A stretch of 64,000 nucleotides of DNA, taken from Mediterranea massiliensis. GTDB lineage: Bacteria > Bacteroidota > Bacteroidia > Bacteroidales > Bacteroidaceae. The DNA lies in assembly GCA_015060695.1 (NCBI GenBank), contig SUYA01000002.1:186001-250000 (forward strand). Reading direction: 5' to 3'. A program made the translations under genes and the position numbers. Under the pieces are notes generated by a model. That model was not told where the DNA came from and did not search any database. It saw only the letters and a list, made by a program, of their open reading frames with translations. Below are positions 45,764 to 55,471 of the stretch, one piece after another (positions within the stretch are counted from its first letter, which is position 1; each line of letters begins with the position of its first letter).

Positions 45764-46922
45764 AATACGTCCCGCTGATCGTTTAGCAGGAGTAAGTGAA
45801 TACTACTTCTCTAAAAAGTTGAAAGAAGTAGCCCAAATGAATGCTGAAGGGAAAAATGTAATCAGTTTAGGAATAGGAAGTCCAGATATGCCTCCCTCTG
45901 AAGCATCAATCAGCAGACTATGTCATGAAGCACAAAACCCTGATGGGCATGGATATATGCCATATATAGGTATCCCAGAACTGCGCCAGGCTTTTGCCAA
46001 TTGGTATAAGAAATGGTACAATGTAGAACTCGATGCCAAAAGTGAAATTCAACCTCTAATTGGATCGAAAGAGGGGATTCTACATGTAACATTGGCTTTC
46101 GTGAATCCCGGCGATCAAGTATTAGTACCCAATCCAGGATATCCCACTTACACATCGCTTAGTCGTATTTTGGGTGCAGAAGTTATTCACTACGATTTAA
46201 AAGAAGAAAACGGATGGATGCCAGACTTCGAGGTATTAGAAAAGATGGATATGAGTAGAGTAAAATTAATGTGGACGAATTATCCCAATATGCCTACAGG
46301 AGCCAATGCTACACCAGAACTTTATAAAAAGCTTGTCGATTTGGCCCAGCGCAAAGGAATAGTCATTGTCAATGATAATCCATATAGTTTTATTTTAAAC
46401 GACAAACCGTTAAGTATTCTCAGTATCAACGGAGCTAAAGAATGTTGCATAGAATTCAATTCTATGAGTAAAAGCCATAACATGCCTGGATGGCGAATTG
46501 GCATGTTAGCTTCTAATGCCGATTTTGTACAATGGATTTTAAAAGTGAAAAGCAACATAGATAGTGGTATGTTTCGTGCCATGCAATTGGCGGCAGCAAC
46601 TGCATTAGAAGCTGAAAAAAATTGGTATGAGAGTAACAATCGTAACTATCTCAATCGCCGTCGTATTGCTGGAGAAATCATGGATACACTGGGGTGTACT
46701 TACGATGAGAAGCAGGTTGGAATGTTCCTTTGGGGACGTATCCCCGACACATGCGACAATGTGGAAGAACTGACCGAGCAAGTATTACATAAAGCTCGTG
46801 TATTCATCACACCGGGATTCATCTTTGGTAGCAATGGAAACCGATATATTCGAATTTCACTTTGTTGTAAAGATGAAAAGTTAGCCGAAGCCCTTAAGCG
46901 TATAAAAGAAATGAATAAATAA
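45741..46922 (+). CDS. Class I/II aminotransferase (aromatic or LL-DAP type)
   Basis: About 393 residues from the ATG at 45741; an ATG 6 bp upstream is also in frame. Fold-type I PLP features are visible: LGIGSPDMPPSEASI, a substrate-loop GHGYMPYIGIPELRQAFA, NYPNMPTGANAT, and the PLP-binding Lys in EFNSMSKSHNMPGWRIGM. Sequence resembles the LL-diaminopimelate/aspartate aminotransferase group. Its position between pheA and DAHP synthase argues that it transaminates phenylpyruvate and hydroxyphenylpyruvate in the last step to Phe and Tyr. The start overlaps pheA, so translation is probably coupled. Confidence 0.9.
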   Translation: MANQLINKIRPADRLAGVSEYYFSKKLKEVAQMNAEGKNVISLGIGSPDMPPSEASISRLCHEAQNPDGHGYMPYIGIPELRQAFANWYKKWYNVELDAKSEIQPLIGSKEGILHVTLAFVNPGDQVLVPNPGYPTYTSLSRILGAEVIHYDLKEENGWMPDFEVLEKMDMSRVKLMWTNYPNMPTGANATPELYKKLVDLAQRKGIVIVNDNPYSFILNDKPLSILSINGAKECCIEFNSMSKSHNMPGWRIGMLASNADFVQWILKVKSNIDSGMFRAMQLAAATALEAEKNWYESNNRNYLNRRRIAGEIMDTLGCTYDEKQVGMFLWGRIPDTCDNVEELTEQVLHKARVFITPGFIFGSNGNRYIRISLCCKDEKLAEALKRIKEMNK

Positions 46923-46943
46923 TAAACATAAAGTAAAATTCGT

Positions 46944-48011
46944 ATGGAACTCGAATTAGAACCCATCAAACTGGAAGGCGTAGAAGATAAACGCCCGTTG
47001 GTAATAGCCGGACCGTGTAGTGCCGAAACAGAAGAACAAGTAATGGATACAGCTCGCCAATTAGCTAGTAAGGGAATTAAAATTTTCCGCGCTGGAATTT
47101 GGAAGCCCCGTACTAAACCTGGAGGCTTCGAAGGCATTGGTGTTGACGGTTTGGCGTGGATGAAAAAAGTGAAACAAGAAACCGGAATGTACACCGCCAC
47201 CGAAGTAGCTACAGCCAAGCATGTATTCGAAGCATTAAAAGCCGGGATTGATATTTTGTGGATTGGTGCCCGCACTACCGCAAATCCTTTTGCCGTACAA
47301 GAAATTGCTGATGCTGTTAAAGGTGTAGACATCCCGGTCTTGGTGAAAAATCCGGTAAATCCTGATTTGGAATTATGGATTGGTGCCATGGAACGCATCA
47401 ACCAAGCCGGTATCAAAAAGATTGGTGCCATCCATCGTGGTTTTAGTAATTATGACAAAACCATTTATCGTAATCTTCCTCAATGGCATATTCCCATTGA
47501 ATTGCGTCGCCGTATTCCTAATCTGTCTATAATTTGTGACCCTAGTCATATAGGAGGAAGACGCGAATTGATAGCTTCATTGTCTCAACAAGCCATGGAT
47601 CTAGGTTTCAATGGACTTATAATTGAGAGCCATTGCAATCCAGATTCGGCATGGAGTGACGCAAAACAACAAGTAACACCCGATATTTTAGACTACATAC
47701 TTAATCTACTTGTGATACGTAAAGATACTCATACTACCGAAAACTTAAGCGAGTTACGAAAACAAATCGATGAATGTGACAATAAATTAATACAAGAACT
47801 TTCAAAGCGTATGCGAGTAGCACGAGAAATAGGTACTTTCAAAAAAGAGCACAACATGACCATTCTGCAAACCGGACGTTACAATGAAATTTTGGACAAA
47901 CGTGCTGCACAAGGGGTTCTTTGTGGTATGGATAGTGACTTCATCAAGAAAGTTTTCGAGGCTATCCATGAAGAGAGTGTACGTCAACAGATGGAAATCA
48001 TCAACAAATAA
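46944..48011 (+). CDS. Bifunctional DAHP synthase / chorismate mutase
   Basis: This 355-residue fusion joins the first shikimate-pathway enzyme to chorismate mutase. Residues 1-260 are a type I-beta DAHP synthase barrel (RPLVIAGPCSAETEEQVM, GIKIFRAGIWKPRTKPGGFEG, IGARTTANPFAVQEIA, IICDPSHIGGRRE). Residues about 265-355 are an AroQ-type helical chorismate mutase (NLSELRKQIDECDNKLIQEL, RMRVAREIGTFKKEHN, then a C-terminal helix). In related fusions the mutase domain mediates feedback by prephenate on DAHP synthase. In this operon the mutase supplies prephenate to both pheA and tyrA. Type I-beta/AroQ fusions are typical for Bacteroidales. Confidence 0.95.
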   Translation: MELELEPIKLEGVEDKRPLVIAGPCSAETEEQVMDTARQLASKGIKIFRAGIWKPRTKPGGFEGIGVDGLAWMKKVKQETGMYTATEVATAKHVFEALKAGIDILWIGARTTANPFAVQEIADAVKGVDIPVLVKNPVNPDLELWIGAMERINQAGIKKIGAIHRGFSNYDKTIYRNLPQWHIPIELRRRIPNLSIICDPSHIGGRRELIASLSQQAMDLGFNGLIIESHCNPDSAWSDAKQQVTPDILDYILNLLVIRKDTHTTENLSELRKQIDECDNKLIQELSKRMRVAREIGTFKKEHNMTILQTGRYNEILDKRAAQGVLCGMDSDFIKKVFEAIHEESVRQQMEIINK

Positions 48012-48020
48012 AAAAGAAGG

Positions 48021-48794
48021 ATGAGAATTTTAATAGTAGGAGCCGGTAAAATGGGCTCCTTTTTTACCGATGTTTTAAGTTTTCAGCACGAAACAGCCGT
48101 TTTCGATATCGACCCCAAACGGCTACGTTTTGTCTATAACACCTACCGATTTACCTCGTTGGAAGAGATTGCAGAATTCAAGCCCGAATTAGTTATCAAT
48201 GCTGTTACCGTAAAATATACCTTAGAGGCTTTCCGACAAGTATTACCCGTATTACCAAAAGATTGCATTCTAAGTGATATTGCCTCTGTTAAAACTGGAT
48301 TAAAAGATTTTTATGAAGGATGTGGATTTAGATATGTCTCTACCCACCCTATGTTTGGTCCAACATTCGCTAACTTGGACAAACTGAGTACAGAAAATGC
48401 CATCATCATCAGCGAAGGCGATCATTTAGGACGCATATTCTTCAAAGATTTGTATCAGAATTTAGGGTTGAATATATTTGAATACACATTCGATGAACAT
48501 GATGAAACGGTGGCATACTCTCTTTCTATACCATTTGTATCGACCTTCGTATTTGCCGCAGTCATGAAACATCAAGATGCTCCCGGTACAACTTTCAAGA
48601 GACACATGGCTATTGCTCGCGGTGTCTTGAATGAAGATGACTATCTGCTCCAAGAAATATTATTTAATCCACGCACACCGGCACAAGTGGAAGGTATCCG
48701 CACCGAATTACACGAGTTGCTCGACATTATAACTCGAAAAGATGCCGAAGGAATGAAGAAGTATTTAAATAAAATACGGAAGAAGATAAAATAA
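48021..48794 (+). CDS. tyrA: Prephenate dehydrogenase
   Basis: This 257-residue enzyme oxidises prephenate to hydroxyphenylpyruvate using NAD. The Rossmann fingerprint is MRILIVGAGKMGSFFTDVLS with the acidic residue in VFDIDPKRL at the end of the second strand. YVSTHPMFGPTF holds the family's catalytic His and AYSLSIPFVSTFVFA begins the helical dimerisation domain. No ACT domain is present, so regulation by Tyr may rest on the attenuator. It is 9 bp after the DAHP synthase gene and closes the operon, with a hairpin 25 bp beyond its stop. Confidence 0.93.
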   Translation: MRILIVGAGKMGSFFTDVLSFQHETAVFDIDPKRLRFVYNTYRFTSLEEIAEFKPELVINAVTVKYTLEAFRQVLPVLPKDCILSDIASVKTGLKDFYEGCGFRYVSTHPMFGPTFANLDKLSTENAIIISEGDHLGRIFFKDLYQNLGLNIFEYTFDEHDETVAYSLSIPFVSTFVFAAVMKHQDAPGTTFKRHMAIARGVLNEDDYLLQEILFNPRTPAQVEGIRTELHELLDIITRKDAEGMKKYLNKIRKKIK

Positions 48795-48818
48795 AGTCGA
48801 AAGTTGTACAAAAAAGGT

Positions 48819-48860
48819 TGTGCCATTACCTAGGCAAGGCTTTGCCATCGTAATGGCACA
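48819..48860 (+). terminator. Hairpin after tyrA
   Basis: Outer arms 48819-48829 and 48850-48860 are perfectly complementary over 11 bp, with a second inner stem (GGCAA with TTGCC). The hairpin is followed by an AT-rich tract with scattered T. It probably ends the aromatic operon, although the T-run is imperfect. Confidence 0.65.
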
Positions 48861-48875
48861 GATTATTATTACTAT

Positions 48876-48906
48876 TTTGTTGTTTATAATATTTTATGTA
48901 CATTTG
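48876..48906 (+). promoter_or_regulatory. Promoter of the S9 peptidase gene
   Basis: TTTG (48876-48879), a 19-bp spacer and TACATTTG (48899-48906) match the Bacteroidetes consensus, 31 bp upstream of the ATG at 48938. Confidence 0.75.
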
Positions 48907-48937
48907 CCTCAATGTAATCACATAATTTATAATAGAA

Positions 48938-51385
48938 ATGAAAAATACACTATTCACCTTTTGGCTGATTTCAAGCCTATTTATGGCCACAGTCATTACA
49001 ACAAATGCACAAGAAAGACTCCCAGAGTATTTGCAAGCAGAAAAATTTACGCAAGAGAAATTAAAAACCATGCTGTTTTCTACATTAGTAGATCCGCATT
49101 GGTTTCAACAAGGTAACAACTTTTGGTTTGAATACAAAACAAGTGAAGGTACTTTTTGGTATGTAGTAAACCCTACGGCACGCACCAAGAACCTGCTTTT
49201 CGACCGAGATGAACTTGCAGCCCAATTGACAGAGATTGTCAAAGATCCGTTTGAAGCACGCCAACTGCCTATAAGAAACTTGAAGGCTAAAGAAGACGGC
49301 CGTACCTTTACGTTCGAAGTAACCTCAACACGTGATGCCAAACCTAAAAAAGAAGACAAAGAAAAGAAAGAAAAAAACAAGAACAAGAAGGAAGTCTTCT
49401 ACTTCTCATACGATTATCCAACCCGTACACTAACTCATCTGAAAGACAAAGAAGAAGAACCCAAACGCTTGTCATGGGGTTCTATCTCTCCCGACAAAAA
49501 GACCGTCGTATATGCTAAAGATTTGAACCTTTACAAAATGAGTTATGAAGATTATCAGAAAGCAAGAAAGAATGAAAAAGACTCTACTATCGTAGAAATC
49601 CAACTAACAACAGACGGCATGGAAGATTTCGGTTATGGCATACCCTACACCATGCTGAATACAGATACCCTTTGTAATGGGAAACGCCGCAGAGTTTATG
49701 TCGCTTGGTCACCTGACTCACGCCACTTCGTAACAACTGTATCAGACAATCGTGCTGTTAAGGATTTATGGGTAATCAATGTAATGGCACAACCACGTCC
49801 TACTTTGGAAACCTATAAATACCAAATGCCTGGGGAAAAAGAAGCGCCAATTGAGCATCTATATCTATTTGATATGCGAACAGATACCTATAAAGAAATT
49901 AAGACAAATGCATACAAGGATCAAACATTGGATTTACAATACAAACCCATGTTACAAAAACAACGCGACATGGAAGAACAGCCTTTGATTTGGCAAGGAG
50001 ACAACAACCGCTTTTTCCTCGCACGCAGCAGCCGTGATTTATACCGCATAGACATTTGTTCTTATACTATAGGGCAAGATTCTATTGTTCCCATCATCAA
50101 AGAGCGTATGAATACTTATCAGGAAACACGCCCTTTGCAAATCGTAAATCAAGGAAAAGAACTTATTCAATGGAGCGAACGGGATGGTTGGGCACACCTT
50201 TATCTATATGACGAAACCGGAAATTTGAAGAACAGAATAACCAAAGGTCCATGGCATGTTGAGCAGATTCTGAAAGTAGATGAAAAAAATCGCGTTATCT
50301 ATTTCACAGCCAATGCTAAAAACAAAAATGAGAATCCCTATTATGAACATTTGTACCGGGTAAACTTAGATGGTAGTGGATTAAAGCAAATCACCAAAGG
50401 GGATTTCTTCCACCAAACCGAAGTAGACGATGATGCCCGATACATTGTTGACAACTATTCACGTGTCAACACCATCCCTACCGCTGTACTACTTGACAAC
50501 AATGGGAACAAAATTATGGATATTCAAGAAAGTGACTTCTCACAACTATTTGCCAATGGATATAAATTCCCCGAACTCTTCACGGTAAAAGCTGCCGATG
50601 GAGTAACCGACCTTTATGGAGTAATGTATAAGCCTTTTAATTTTGATTCTACCAAAGTTTACCCCATCGTTGACTATGTATATCCCGGTCCTCAAGTAGA
50701 AGCCGTCAACTATCCGTTTACTCGCATGACTCCTCGTACCGACCGCTTGGCACAAGCCGGTTTCATTGTAATCTCTGTGGGACAACGTGGTGGACACCCT
50801 AGTCGTTCCAAATGGTATCATAATTGGGGGTATGGAAATATGCGCGACTATCCATTGGCCGACCATAAATATGCCATCGAACAATTAGCCAATCGACATT
50901 CATTCATCGACATAGACAAGGTAGGTATTCACGGACATTCAGGAGGTGGTTTCATGAGTACCGCAGCTATTTGCCAATATCCTGATTTCTTTAAGGTTGC
51001 CGTATCATGCGCTGGCAACCACGACAACAACATTTATAATCGTTGGTGGAGTGAAACACATCACGGTGTAAAAGAACAAGTCAATGAACAAGGCGATACG
51101 ACCTTTGTATATAAAATTGCCACCAACCCACAAATTGCCAAGCAATTAAAGGGGCACCTTTTGTTGATACACGGAGACATTGACAATAATGTACATCCTG
51201 GAAACACTATGCGAGTAGTGGATGCGCTCATTCGTGCCGGTAAACGTTTTGATATGCTAATGCTTCCTCAACAACGTCATAGCTTTGGAGACATGAATGA
51301 ATACTTTTATTGGCGATTAGTTGACTATTTCTCGGAACACTTGCGTGGCAAGAGCGAAAAATTCGTGGATATCCCTAAAAGATAA
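48938..51385 (+). CDS. S9 family peptidase (DPP IV-like)
   Basis: This 815-residue exported serine peptidase has a signal peptide ending near TTNAQ. Residues about 80-560 form the DPP IV N-terminal propeller, including a lysine-rich low-complexity stretch near residues 130-150 (KKEDKEKKEKNKNKKE). The alpha/beta hydrolase domain holds the catalytic triad: Ser in GIHGHSGGGFMSTA, Asp in IHGDIDNNVHPGN and His in QQRHSFGD. S9 enzymes in the Bacteroidales periplasm remove dipeptides, often after proline, for peptide use; this one resembles the S9B group, but the exact cleavage preference is not readable. It has its own promoter. Confidence 0.93.
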   Translation: MKNTLFTFWLISSLFMATVITTNAQERLPEYLQAEKFTQEKLKTMLFSTLVDPHWFQQGNNFWFEYKTSEGTFWYVVNPTARTKNLLFDRDELAAQLTEIVKDPFEARQLPIRNLKAKEDGRTFTFEVTSTRDAKPKKEDKEKKEKNKNKKEVFYFSYDYPTRTLTHLKDKEEEPKRLSWGSISPDKKTVVYAKDLNLYKMSYEDYQKARKNEKDSTIVEIQLTTDGMEDFGYGIPYTMLNTDTLCNGKRRRVYVAWSPDSRHFVTTVSDNRAVKDLWVINVMAQPRPTLETYKYQMPGEKEAPIEHLYLFDMRTDTYKEIKTNAYKDQTLDLQYKPMLQKQRDMEEQPLIWQGDNNRFFLARSSRDLYRIDICSYTIGQDSIVPIIKERMNTYQETRPLQIVNQGKELIQWSERDGWAHLYLYDETGNLKNRITKGPWHVEQILKVDEKNRVIYFTANAKNKNENPYYEHLYRVNLDGSGLKQITKGDFFHQTEVDDDARYIVDNYSRVNTIPTAVLLDNNGNKIMDIQESDFSQLFANGYKFPELFTVKAADGVTDLYGVMYKPFNFDSTKVYPIVDYVYPGPQVEAVNYPFTRMTPRTDRLAQAGFIVISVGQRGGHPSRSKWYHNWGYGNMRDYPLADHKYAIEQLANRHSFIDIDKVGIHGHSGGGFMSTAAICQYPDFFKVAVSCAGNHDNNIYNRWWSETHHGVKEQVNEQGDTTFVYKIATNPQIAKQLKGHLLLIHGDIDNNVHPGNTMRVVDALIRAGKRFDMLMLPQQRHSFGDMNEYFYWRLVDYFSEHLRGKSEKFVDIPKR

Positions 51386-51406
51386 TATTCTTATAAAAGA
51401 AATAAC

Positions 51407-51414
51407 TAGCTTTG
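51407..51414 (+). promoter_or_regulatory. Possible -7 box immediately before dnaG
   Basis: TAGCTTTG fits TAnnTTTG and ends 4 bp before the dnaG ATG at 51419, so transcription from it would start at or next to the start codon. There is no good -33 element, so this may be chance; dnaG could also be transcribed from the S9 peptidase promoter. Confidence 0.3.
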
Positions 51415-51418
51415 CGGA

Positions 51419-53509
51419 ATGATTGATCAAGCCACCATAGATAGAATTATGGATGCAGCACAGATTTATGATGTGGTATCCGATTTTATTACCCTACGAA
51501 AGCGTGGAGTAAACTATGTTGGCTTGTGCCCATTCCACGACGACAAAACTCCTTCATTCTACGTTTCACCAGCCAAAGGTCTTTGCAAATGCTTTGCTTG
51601 TGGAAAGGGGGGGAATGCTGTGCATTTCATTATGGAACACGAACAGCTTACCTATCCTGAAGCATTGAGATTTCTTGCCAAAAAATATGGTATAGAAATC
51701 AAAGAAAAGGAACTGACTGACGAACAAAAACAGGCGCAAAGCGAACGCGAAAGCCTATTCATTGTTAACCAATATGCCCGCGATTTCTTTCAAGATGTAC
51801 TACGCAATCACATAGATGGGCGTAGTATCGGGCAAGCATATTTCCGCCAGCGTGGTATTCGGGACGATATTGTTGAAAAGTTTCAATTAGGTTATTGCCC
51901 CAATGAACGCGACTTGTTTGCACAAACAACCTTGAAAAAAGGGTATAAGAAAGAATACTTAGTAAAAACCGGCCTCTGTTATGAAACAGATGACCATAAA
52001 TTGCGCGACCGATTTTGGGGACGTGTTATCTTTCCTTGGCATAGCATCAGTGGAAAAGTTGTTGGTTTCGGGGGGCGTGTTTTAGACAGCCGTACCAAAG
52101 GCGTCAACCAAAAATATATCAATTCTCCGGAATCAGAAATTTTCAGCAAAGGAAGAGAACTTTATGGTATTTATCAAGCCAAAAGCGCCATTGTTAAAAA
52201 AGATTGCGTTTATATGGTAGAAGGTTATACCGATGTAATAGCCATGCATCAATGTGGGTTGGAGAATGTAGTGGCCAATTCAGGTACAGCCTTGAGCGAA
52301 TTTCAGATACGATTGCTACATCGCTTCACCTCCAACATCACCCTACTTTATGATGGAGACTCTGCCGGTATAAAGGCTTCTCTACGTGGTATTGATATGT
52401 TGCTTGAAGAAGGAATGAACATCAAAGTTTGTTTGCTCCCTGACGGTGAAGACCCCGACTCATTTGCCCGTCAACACAATGCTTCAGAGTTTCAAACATT
52501 CATCAAAGAAAACGAAAACGACTTTATACGTTTCAAGACCAATCTTCTTTTGGAAGAAGCAGGTCGAGACCCCATAAAAAGGGCAGAACTAATTGGAAGT
52601 TTAGTACAAAGCATCGCCGTAATTCCCGAAGCAATTGTGCGCGATGTATATATCAAAGAATGTGCCCAATTGCTCCATGTTGAAGACCGTTTATTGGTAA
52701 GTGAAGTAGCTAAACGCCGGGAAAAGCAAGCTGAAAATCGTGCAGAACAAGCCGAACGAGACCGCCAACGCGCTCAACGTCTTGCTCAACAAAAGGAAAT
52801 AGAGAACAATCCTCTAGAGAGCACAAAAGGGGAAATTCCTCTTCCACCAATCTACACAAAAGAAACAATTCTCCCCCCAACAAATAATGATTACTCGAAT
52901 CAAAAGGATAACTATATCTCTTACATTCCTCAAGAAGGGAAAGAGGATCATTTATTTTATATCTACGAACAACAAATATTACAAATGGTAGTGCGCTATG
53001 GTGAAAGAGAAATGTATAAAATGGAAGATGAAGAAGGAAATATCCAATCTGTAAGTGTATTAGAATATATTATCAATGACTTGAAAGAGGACGAAATATC
53101 ATTTCACACTCCCCTACATAGGCAACTACTATCTGAAGCATCAGCCCATGTAAATGAGAAGCATTTTATAGCAGAACGCTTTTTCTTGACTCATCCTGAT
53201 CCTGCAATCAGCCGATTGAGTATAGACTTAATAAACGAACGCTACCAATTAAGTAAATACCATTCGAAAGGTCAAAGAATCGTACCCGATGAAGAACGTC
53301 TGTACGAATTAGTACCCACGCTTATGGTAAATTTCAAGTACGCCATCATCAATGAAGAACTGAAACATTTATTGCGTGCCTTGCAAGATCCTGTTACCAT
53401 AAACGATGCAAAAAAATGCGACGAAATCATGAAACGTTACAGTGAACTACGAAACACTCAAAACAAGATGGCCAAACACTTAGGCGATCGTGTTGTGTTA
53501 AAATCTTAG
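51419..53509 (+). CDS. dnaG: DNA primase
   Basis: This 696-residue primase makes RNA primers at the replication fork. The zinc-binding domain has CPFHDDKTPSFYVSPAKGLC with the CHC2 ligands and CFACGKGGN. The Toprim core contains KDCVYMVEGYTDVIAMHQCG and LLYDGDSAGIKASLRGID. A Gln/Glu/Arg-rich coiled stretch near residues 440-460 and a Bacteroidetes-type C-terminal helicase-interaction region follow. The domain order is standard. It is convergent with folE, 8 bp apart. Confidence 0.96.
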   Translation: MIDQATIDRIMDAAQIYDVVSDFITLRKRGVNYVGLCPFHDDKTPSFYVSPAKGLCKCFACGKGGNAVHFIMEHEQLTYPEALRFLAKKYGIEIKEKELTDEQKQAQSERESLFIVNQYARDFFQDVLRNHIDGRSIGQAYFRQRGIRDDIVEKFQLGYCPNERDLFAQTTLKKGYKKEYLVKTGLCYETDDHKLRDRFWGRVIFPWHSISGKVVGFGGRVLDSRTKGVNQKYINSPESEIFSKGRELYGIYQAKSAIVKKDCVYMVEGYTDVIAMHQCGLENVVANSGTALSEFQIRLLHRFTSNITLLYDGDSAGIKASLRGIDMLLEEGMNIKVCLLPDGEDPDSFARQHNASEFQTFIKENENDFIRFKTNLLLEEAGRDPIKRAELIGSLVQSIAVIPEAIVRDVYIKECAQLLHVEDRLLVSEVAKRREKQAENRAEQAERDRQRAQRLAQQKEIENNPLESTKGEIPLPPIYTKETILPPTNNDYSNQKDNYISYIPQEGKEDHLFYIYEQQILQMVVRYGEREMYKMEDEEGNIQSVSVLEYIINDLKEDEISFHTPLHRQLLSEASAHVNEKHFIAERFFLTHPDPAISRLSIDLINERYQLSKYHSKGQRIVPDEERLYELVPTLMVNFKYAIINEELKHLLRALQDPVTINDAKKCDEIMKRYSELRNTQNKMAKHLGDRVVLKS

Positions 53510-53517
53510 AATGTAAA

Positions 53518-54105
53518 CTAGGAGTTATGACGAATCAGATTCATAAATTCCTCGCGCGTCTTAGCTTGATTGAAAGCACCGGTAAAGTCAGAAGTTGTCG
53601 TAATAGAATTTTGTTTTTCTACCCCTCTCATCTGCATACACATGTGTTTGGCCTCGATAACAACCATCACCCCTAACGGATTAAGCGTTTCTTGGATACA
53701 TTCTTTTATCTGAAAAGTCATGCGTTCCTGTACCTGCAAACGATGAGAAAAAATATCAACTACCCTCGCTATTTTACTTAATCCTGTAATATATCCGTTA
53801 GGAATATATGCCACATGAGCCTTACCATAAAAAGGTAACATATGATGCTCACAAAGCGAAAAGAAATCAATATCTTTAACAATAACCATTTGGCTGTATT
53901 CTTCCTTGAATTTAGCTGAGCGCAACACCTCATGAGGATCCATGGAGTAGCCTTTCGTCAAAGTTAACATCGCTTTTGCGACTCTTTCGGGAGTTTTCAA
54001 TAAGCCTTCTCTATCAGAATCTTCACCCAACAACGAAATGATTTGTCGATAATGTCCTTGCAAATCGTCTAATACCGGCGACAATATTTCTTCTTTTCCT
54101 AACAT
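53518..54105 (-). CDS. folE: GTP cyclohydrolase I
   Basis: About 195 residues from the ATG at 54105 (an upstream ATG at 54126 overlaps the SPOR gene by 4 bp and is possible). The enzyme opens GTP to dihydroneopterin triphosphate for folate or queuosine. The T-fold motifs are complete: [37 protein letters not shown] with the zinc-binding Cys and His, [20 protein letters not shown] and [16 protein letters not shown] with the second zinc Cys. It is zinc-dependent FolE1, not FolE2. It ends a leftward group with the SPOR and tpiA genes. Confidence 0.95.
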   Translation of the reverse strand: MLGKEEILSPVLDDLQGHYRQIISLLGEDSDREGLLKTPERVAKAMLTLTKGYSMDPHEVLRSAKFKEEYSQMVIVKDIDFFSLCEHHMLPFYGKAHVAYIPNGYITGLSKIARVVDIFSHRLQVQERMTFQIKECIQETLNPLGVMVVIEAKHMCMQMRGVEKQNSITTTSDFTGAFNQAKTREEFMNLIRHNS

Positions 54106-54122
54106 CTTCTTACCTTTAAGAA

Positions 54123-54581
54123 TCAAAAACTAATATTTATATAGTCTTTTACAATAGCCACTTCCTTAAATTCTCCAGTTGCCCGCAGTTGTCTCATCAT
54201 GGCATCGGCCTCTTCTATACTGCGAAAATCACCTACCCGACACAACCAACGCGGCGGATTGAAAGTGGTATAAATTGTCAATTGCGGAAACAATTTACGC
54301 ACTAGTTCCCCCATTTCATGAGCTTCACTCTTGGCTTGGCGTGTATTATTACCTGCATAAAGTTGCACCCTATAACCGTTGCTTTTTATCACTCTCTTCT
54401 CGCCTGTATCTGAAGATATATATTCAGAACCCAATAATGAGGTTATTCGGGCATCTTGATGAATCGTCACTTTCCCTTGTCCAGGAATAGTTGCTTCCAA
54501 GCTCTTTACTATATTGTTTTGAGCCGAAACTATTAAAACAAAAAACAAGGAAAAAAATGACAAACAATAGAAACGTTTCAT
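54123..54581 (-). CDS. SPOR domain protein, exported
   Basis: This 152-residue protein has a signal peptide ([12 protein letters not shown]). The C-terminal part, about residues 70-150, is a SPOR domain ([20 protein letters not shown], then [21 protein letters not shown]). SPOR domains bind glycan strands of peptidoglycan lacking stem peptides, usually at division sites. The protein is therefore likely to be periplasmic. It lies directly upstream of folE. A hairpin separates it from tpiA upstream. Confidence 0.85.
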   Translation of the reverse strand: MKRFYCLSFFSLFFVLIVSAQNNIVKSLEATIPGQGKVTIHQDARITSLLGSEYISSDTGEKRVIKSNGYRVQLYAGNNTRQAKSEAHEMGELVRKLFPQLTIYTTFNPPRWLCRVGDFRSIEEADAMMRQLRATGEFKEVAIVKDYINISF

Positions 54582-54605
54582 TGTTACTTTATAAAAGGAT
54601 CAAGA

Positions 54606-54647
54606 AGTCAAGAAGTTTGAAAGAGCTTTCATTTCAACTTCTTGACT
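54606..54647 (-). terminator. Terminator after tpiA
   Basis: Outer arms 54606-54617 and 54636-54647 pair over 12 bp and an inner stem (TGAAAG with CTTTCA) extends the hairpin, with a 4-nt bulge. It begins 29 bp after the tpiA stop and is followed on the minus strand by TTCTTGATCCTTTT. Confidence 0.65.
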
Positions 54648-54676
54648 CTCTTGATTTCTTGTTTATTTATTTTGAA

Positions 54677-55432
54677 TTAGTTAAAAGCGTCGATGATACC
54701 TTTAAAATCAGCTACTTTCAAAGCAGCACCACCAATCAAACCACCATCAACATCAGGATTAGCAAACAATTCCTTCGCATTCGAAGGCTTGCAGCTACCG
54801 CCATAAAGGATTGAGCAGTTTTCTGCTACTTCATTACCATACTTTTCTGCAACCAATGAACGGATAAAGGCATGAATTTCCTGAGCTTGTTCAGGAGTAG
54901 CTGTTTTACCTGTACCGATAGCCCAAACCGGTTCATAAGCCAATACAATCTTAGAGAAATCTTCTGCCGACAAAGAGAACACAGACTCCATTTGGGCAGC
55001 AACTACTTCATTTTGCTTATTTGCTTCACGTTCTTCCAACACCTCACCGATACAAAAGATAGGAGTCAATCCGTGAGCCAAAGCTAACTTTACCTTTTCA
55101 TCCAAGATTTCAACGGTTTCACCATAATAAGCACGACGTTCAGAGTGGCCCAAAATGACATATTTAGCACCTGTAGAAGCAACCATTGCAGCCGACACCT
55201 CACCGGTATAAGCACCCGATTCCTTGTCTGCACAATTTTCTGCTCCAACACCAATCTTAGCGGAGTCAACTAACGGAGTAACCGATGCCAAATGAATAAA
55301 AGGTGTACAAATGATTACATCACAATTAGGCTTTTCATTAGCCAAGGCTTCATTCAATTCTTTTGCCAATGCAATACCCTCTTGAAGGGTTTTGTTCATT
55401 TTCCAGTTTCCAGCAACAATGTTTTTTCTCAT
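54677..55432 (-). CDS. tpiA: Triose-phosphate isomerase
   Basis: This 251-residue TIM barrel interconverts dihydroxyacetone phosphate and glyceraldehyde 3-phosphate. It has [11 protein letters not shown] with the catalytic Lys, [14 protein letters not shown] with the electrophilic His, [19 protein letters not shown] with the catalytic Glu and loop 6, and [14 protein letters not shown] and [11 protein letters not shown] at the phosphate site. Length and order are standard for a glycolytic enzyme. It follows the BT_3928-like gene by 39 bp. Confidence 0.97.
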   Translation of the reverse strand: MRKNIVAGNWKMNKTLQEGIALAKELNEALANEKPNCDVIICTPFIHLASVTPLVDSAKIGVGAENCADKESGAYTGEVSAAMVASTGAKYVILGHSERRAYYGETVEILDEKVKLALAHGLTPIFCIGEVLEEREANKQNEVVAAQMESVFSLSAEDFSKIVLAYEPVWAIGTGKTATPEQAQEIHAFIRSLVAEKYGNEVAENCSILYGGSCKPSNAKELFANPDVDGGLIGGAALKVADFKGIIDAFN

Positions 55433-55471
55433 TTTACTTTAATTTTTATTAGTTAAATATTTTGTTAAAAA

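Noticed and set aside
46700..47431. Reading frame of 243 codons on the minus strand
   Set aside because: Opposite the DAHP synthase/chorismate mutase gene and the aminotransferase end; composition is rich in Ser, Pro and Ala without recognisable motifs.
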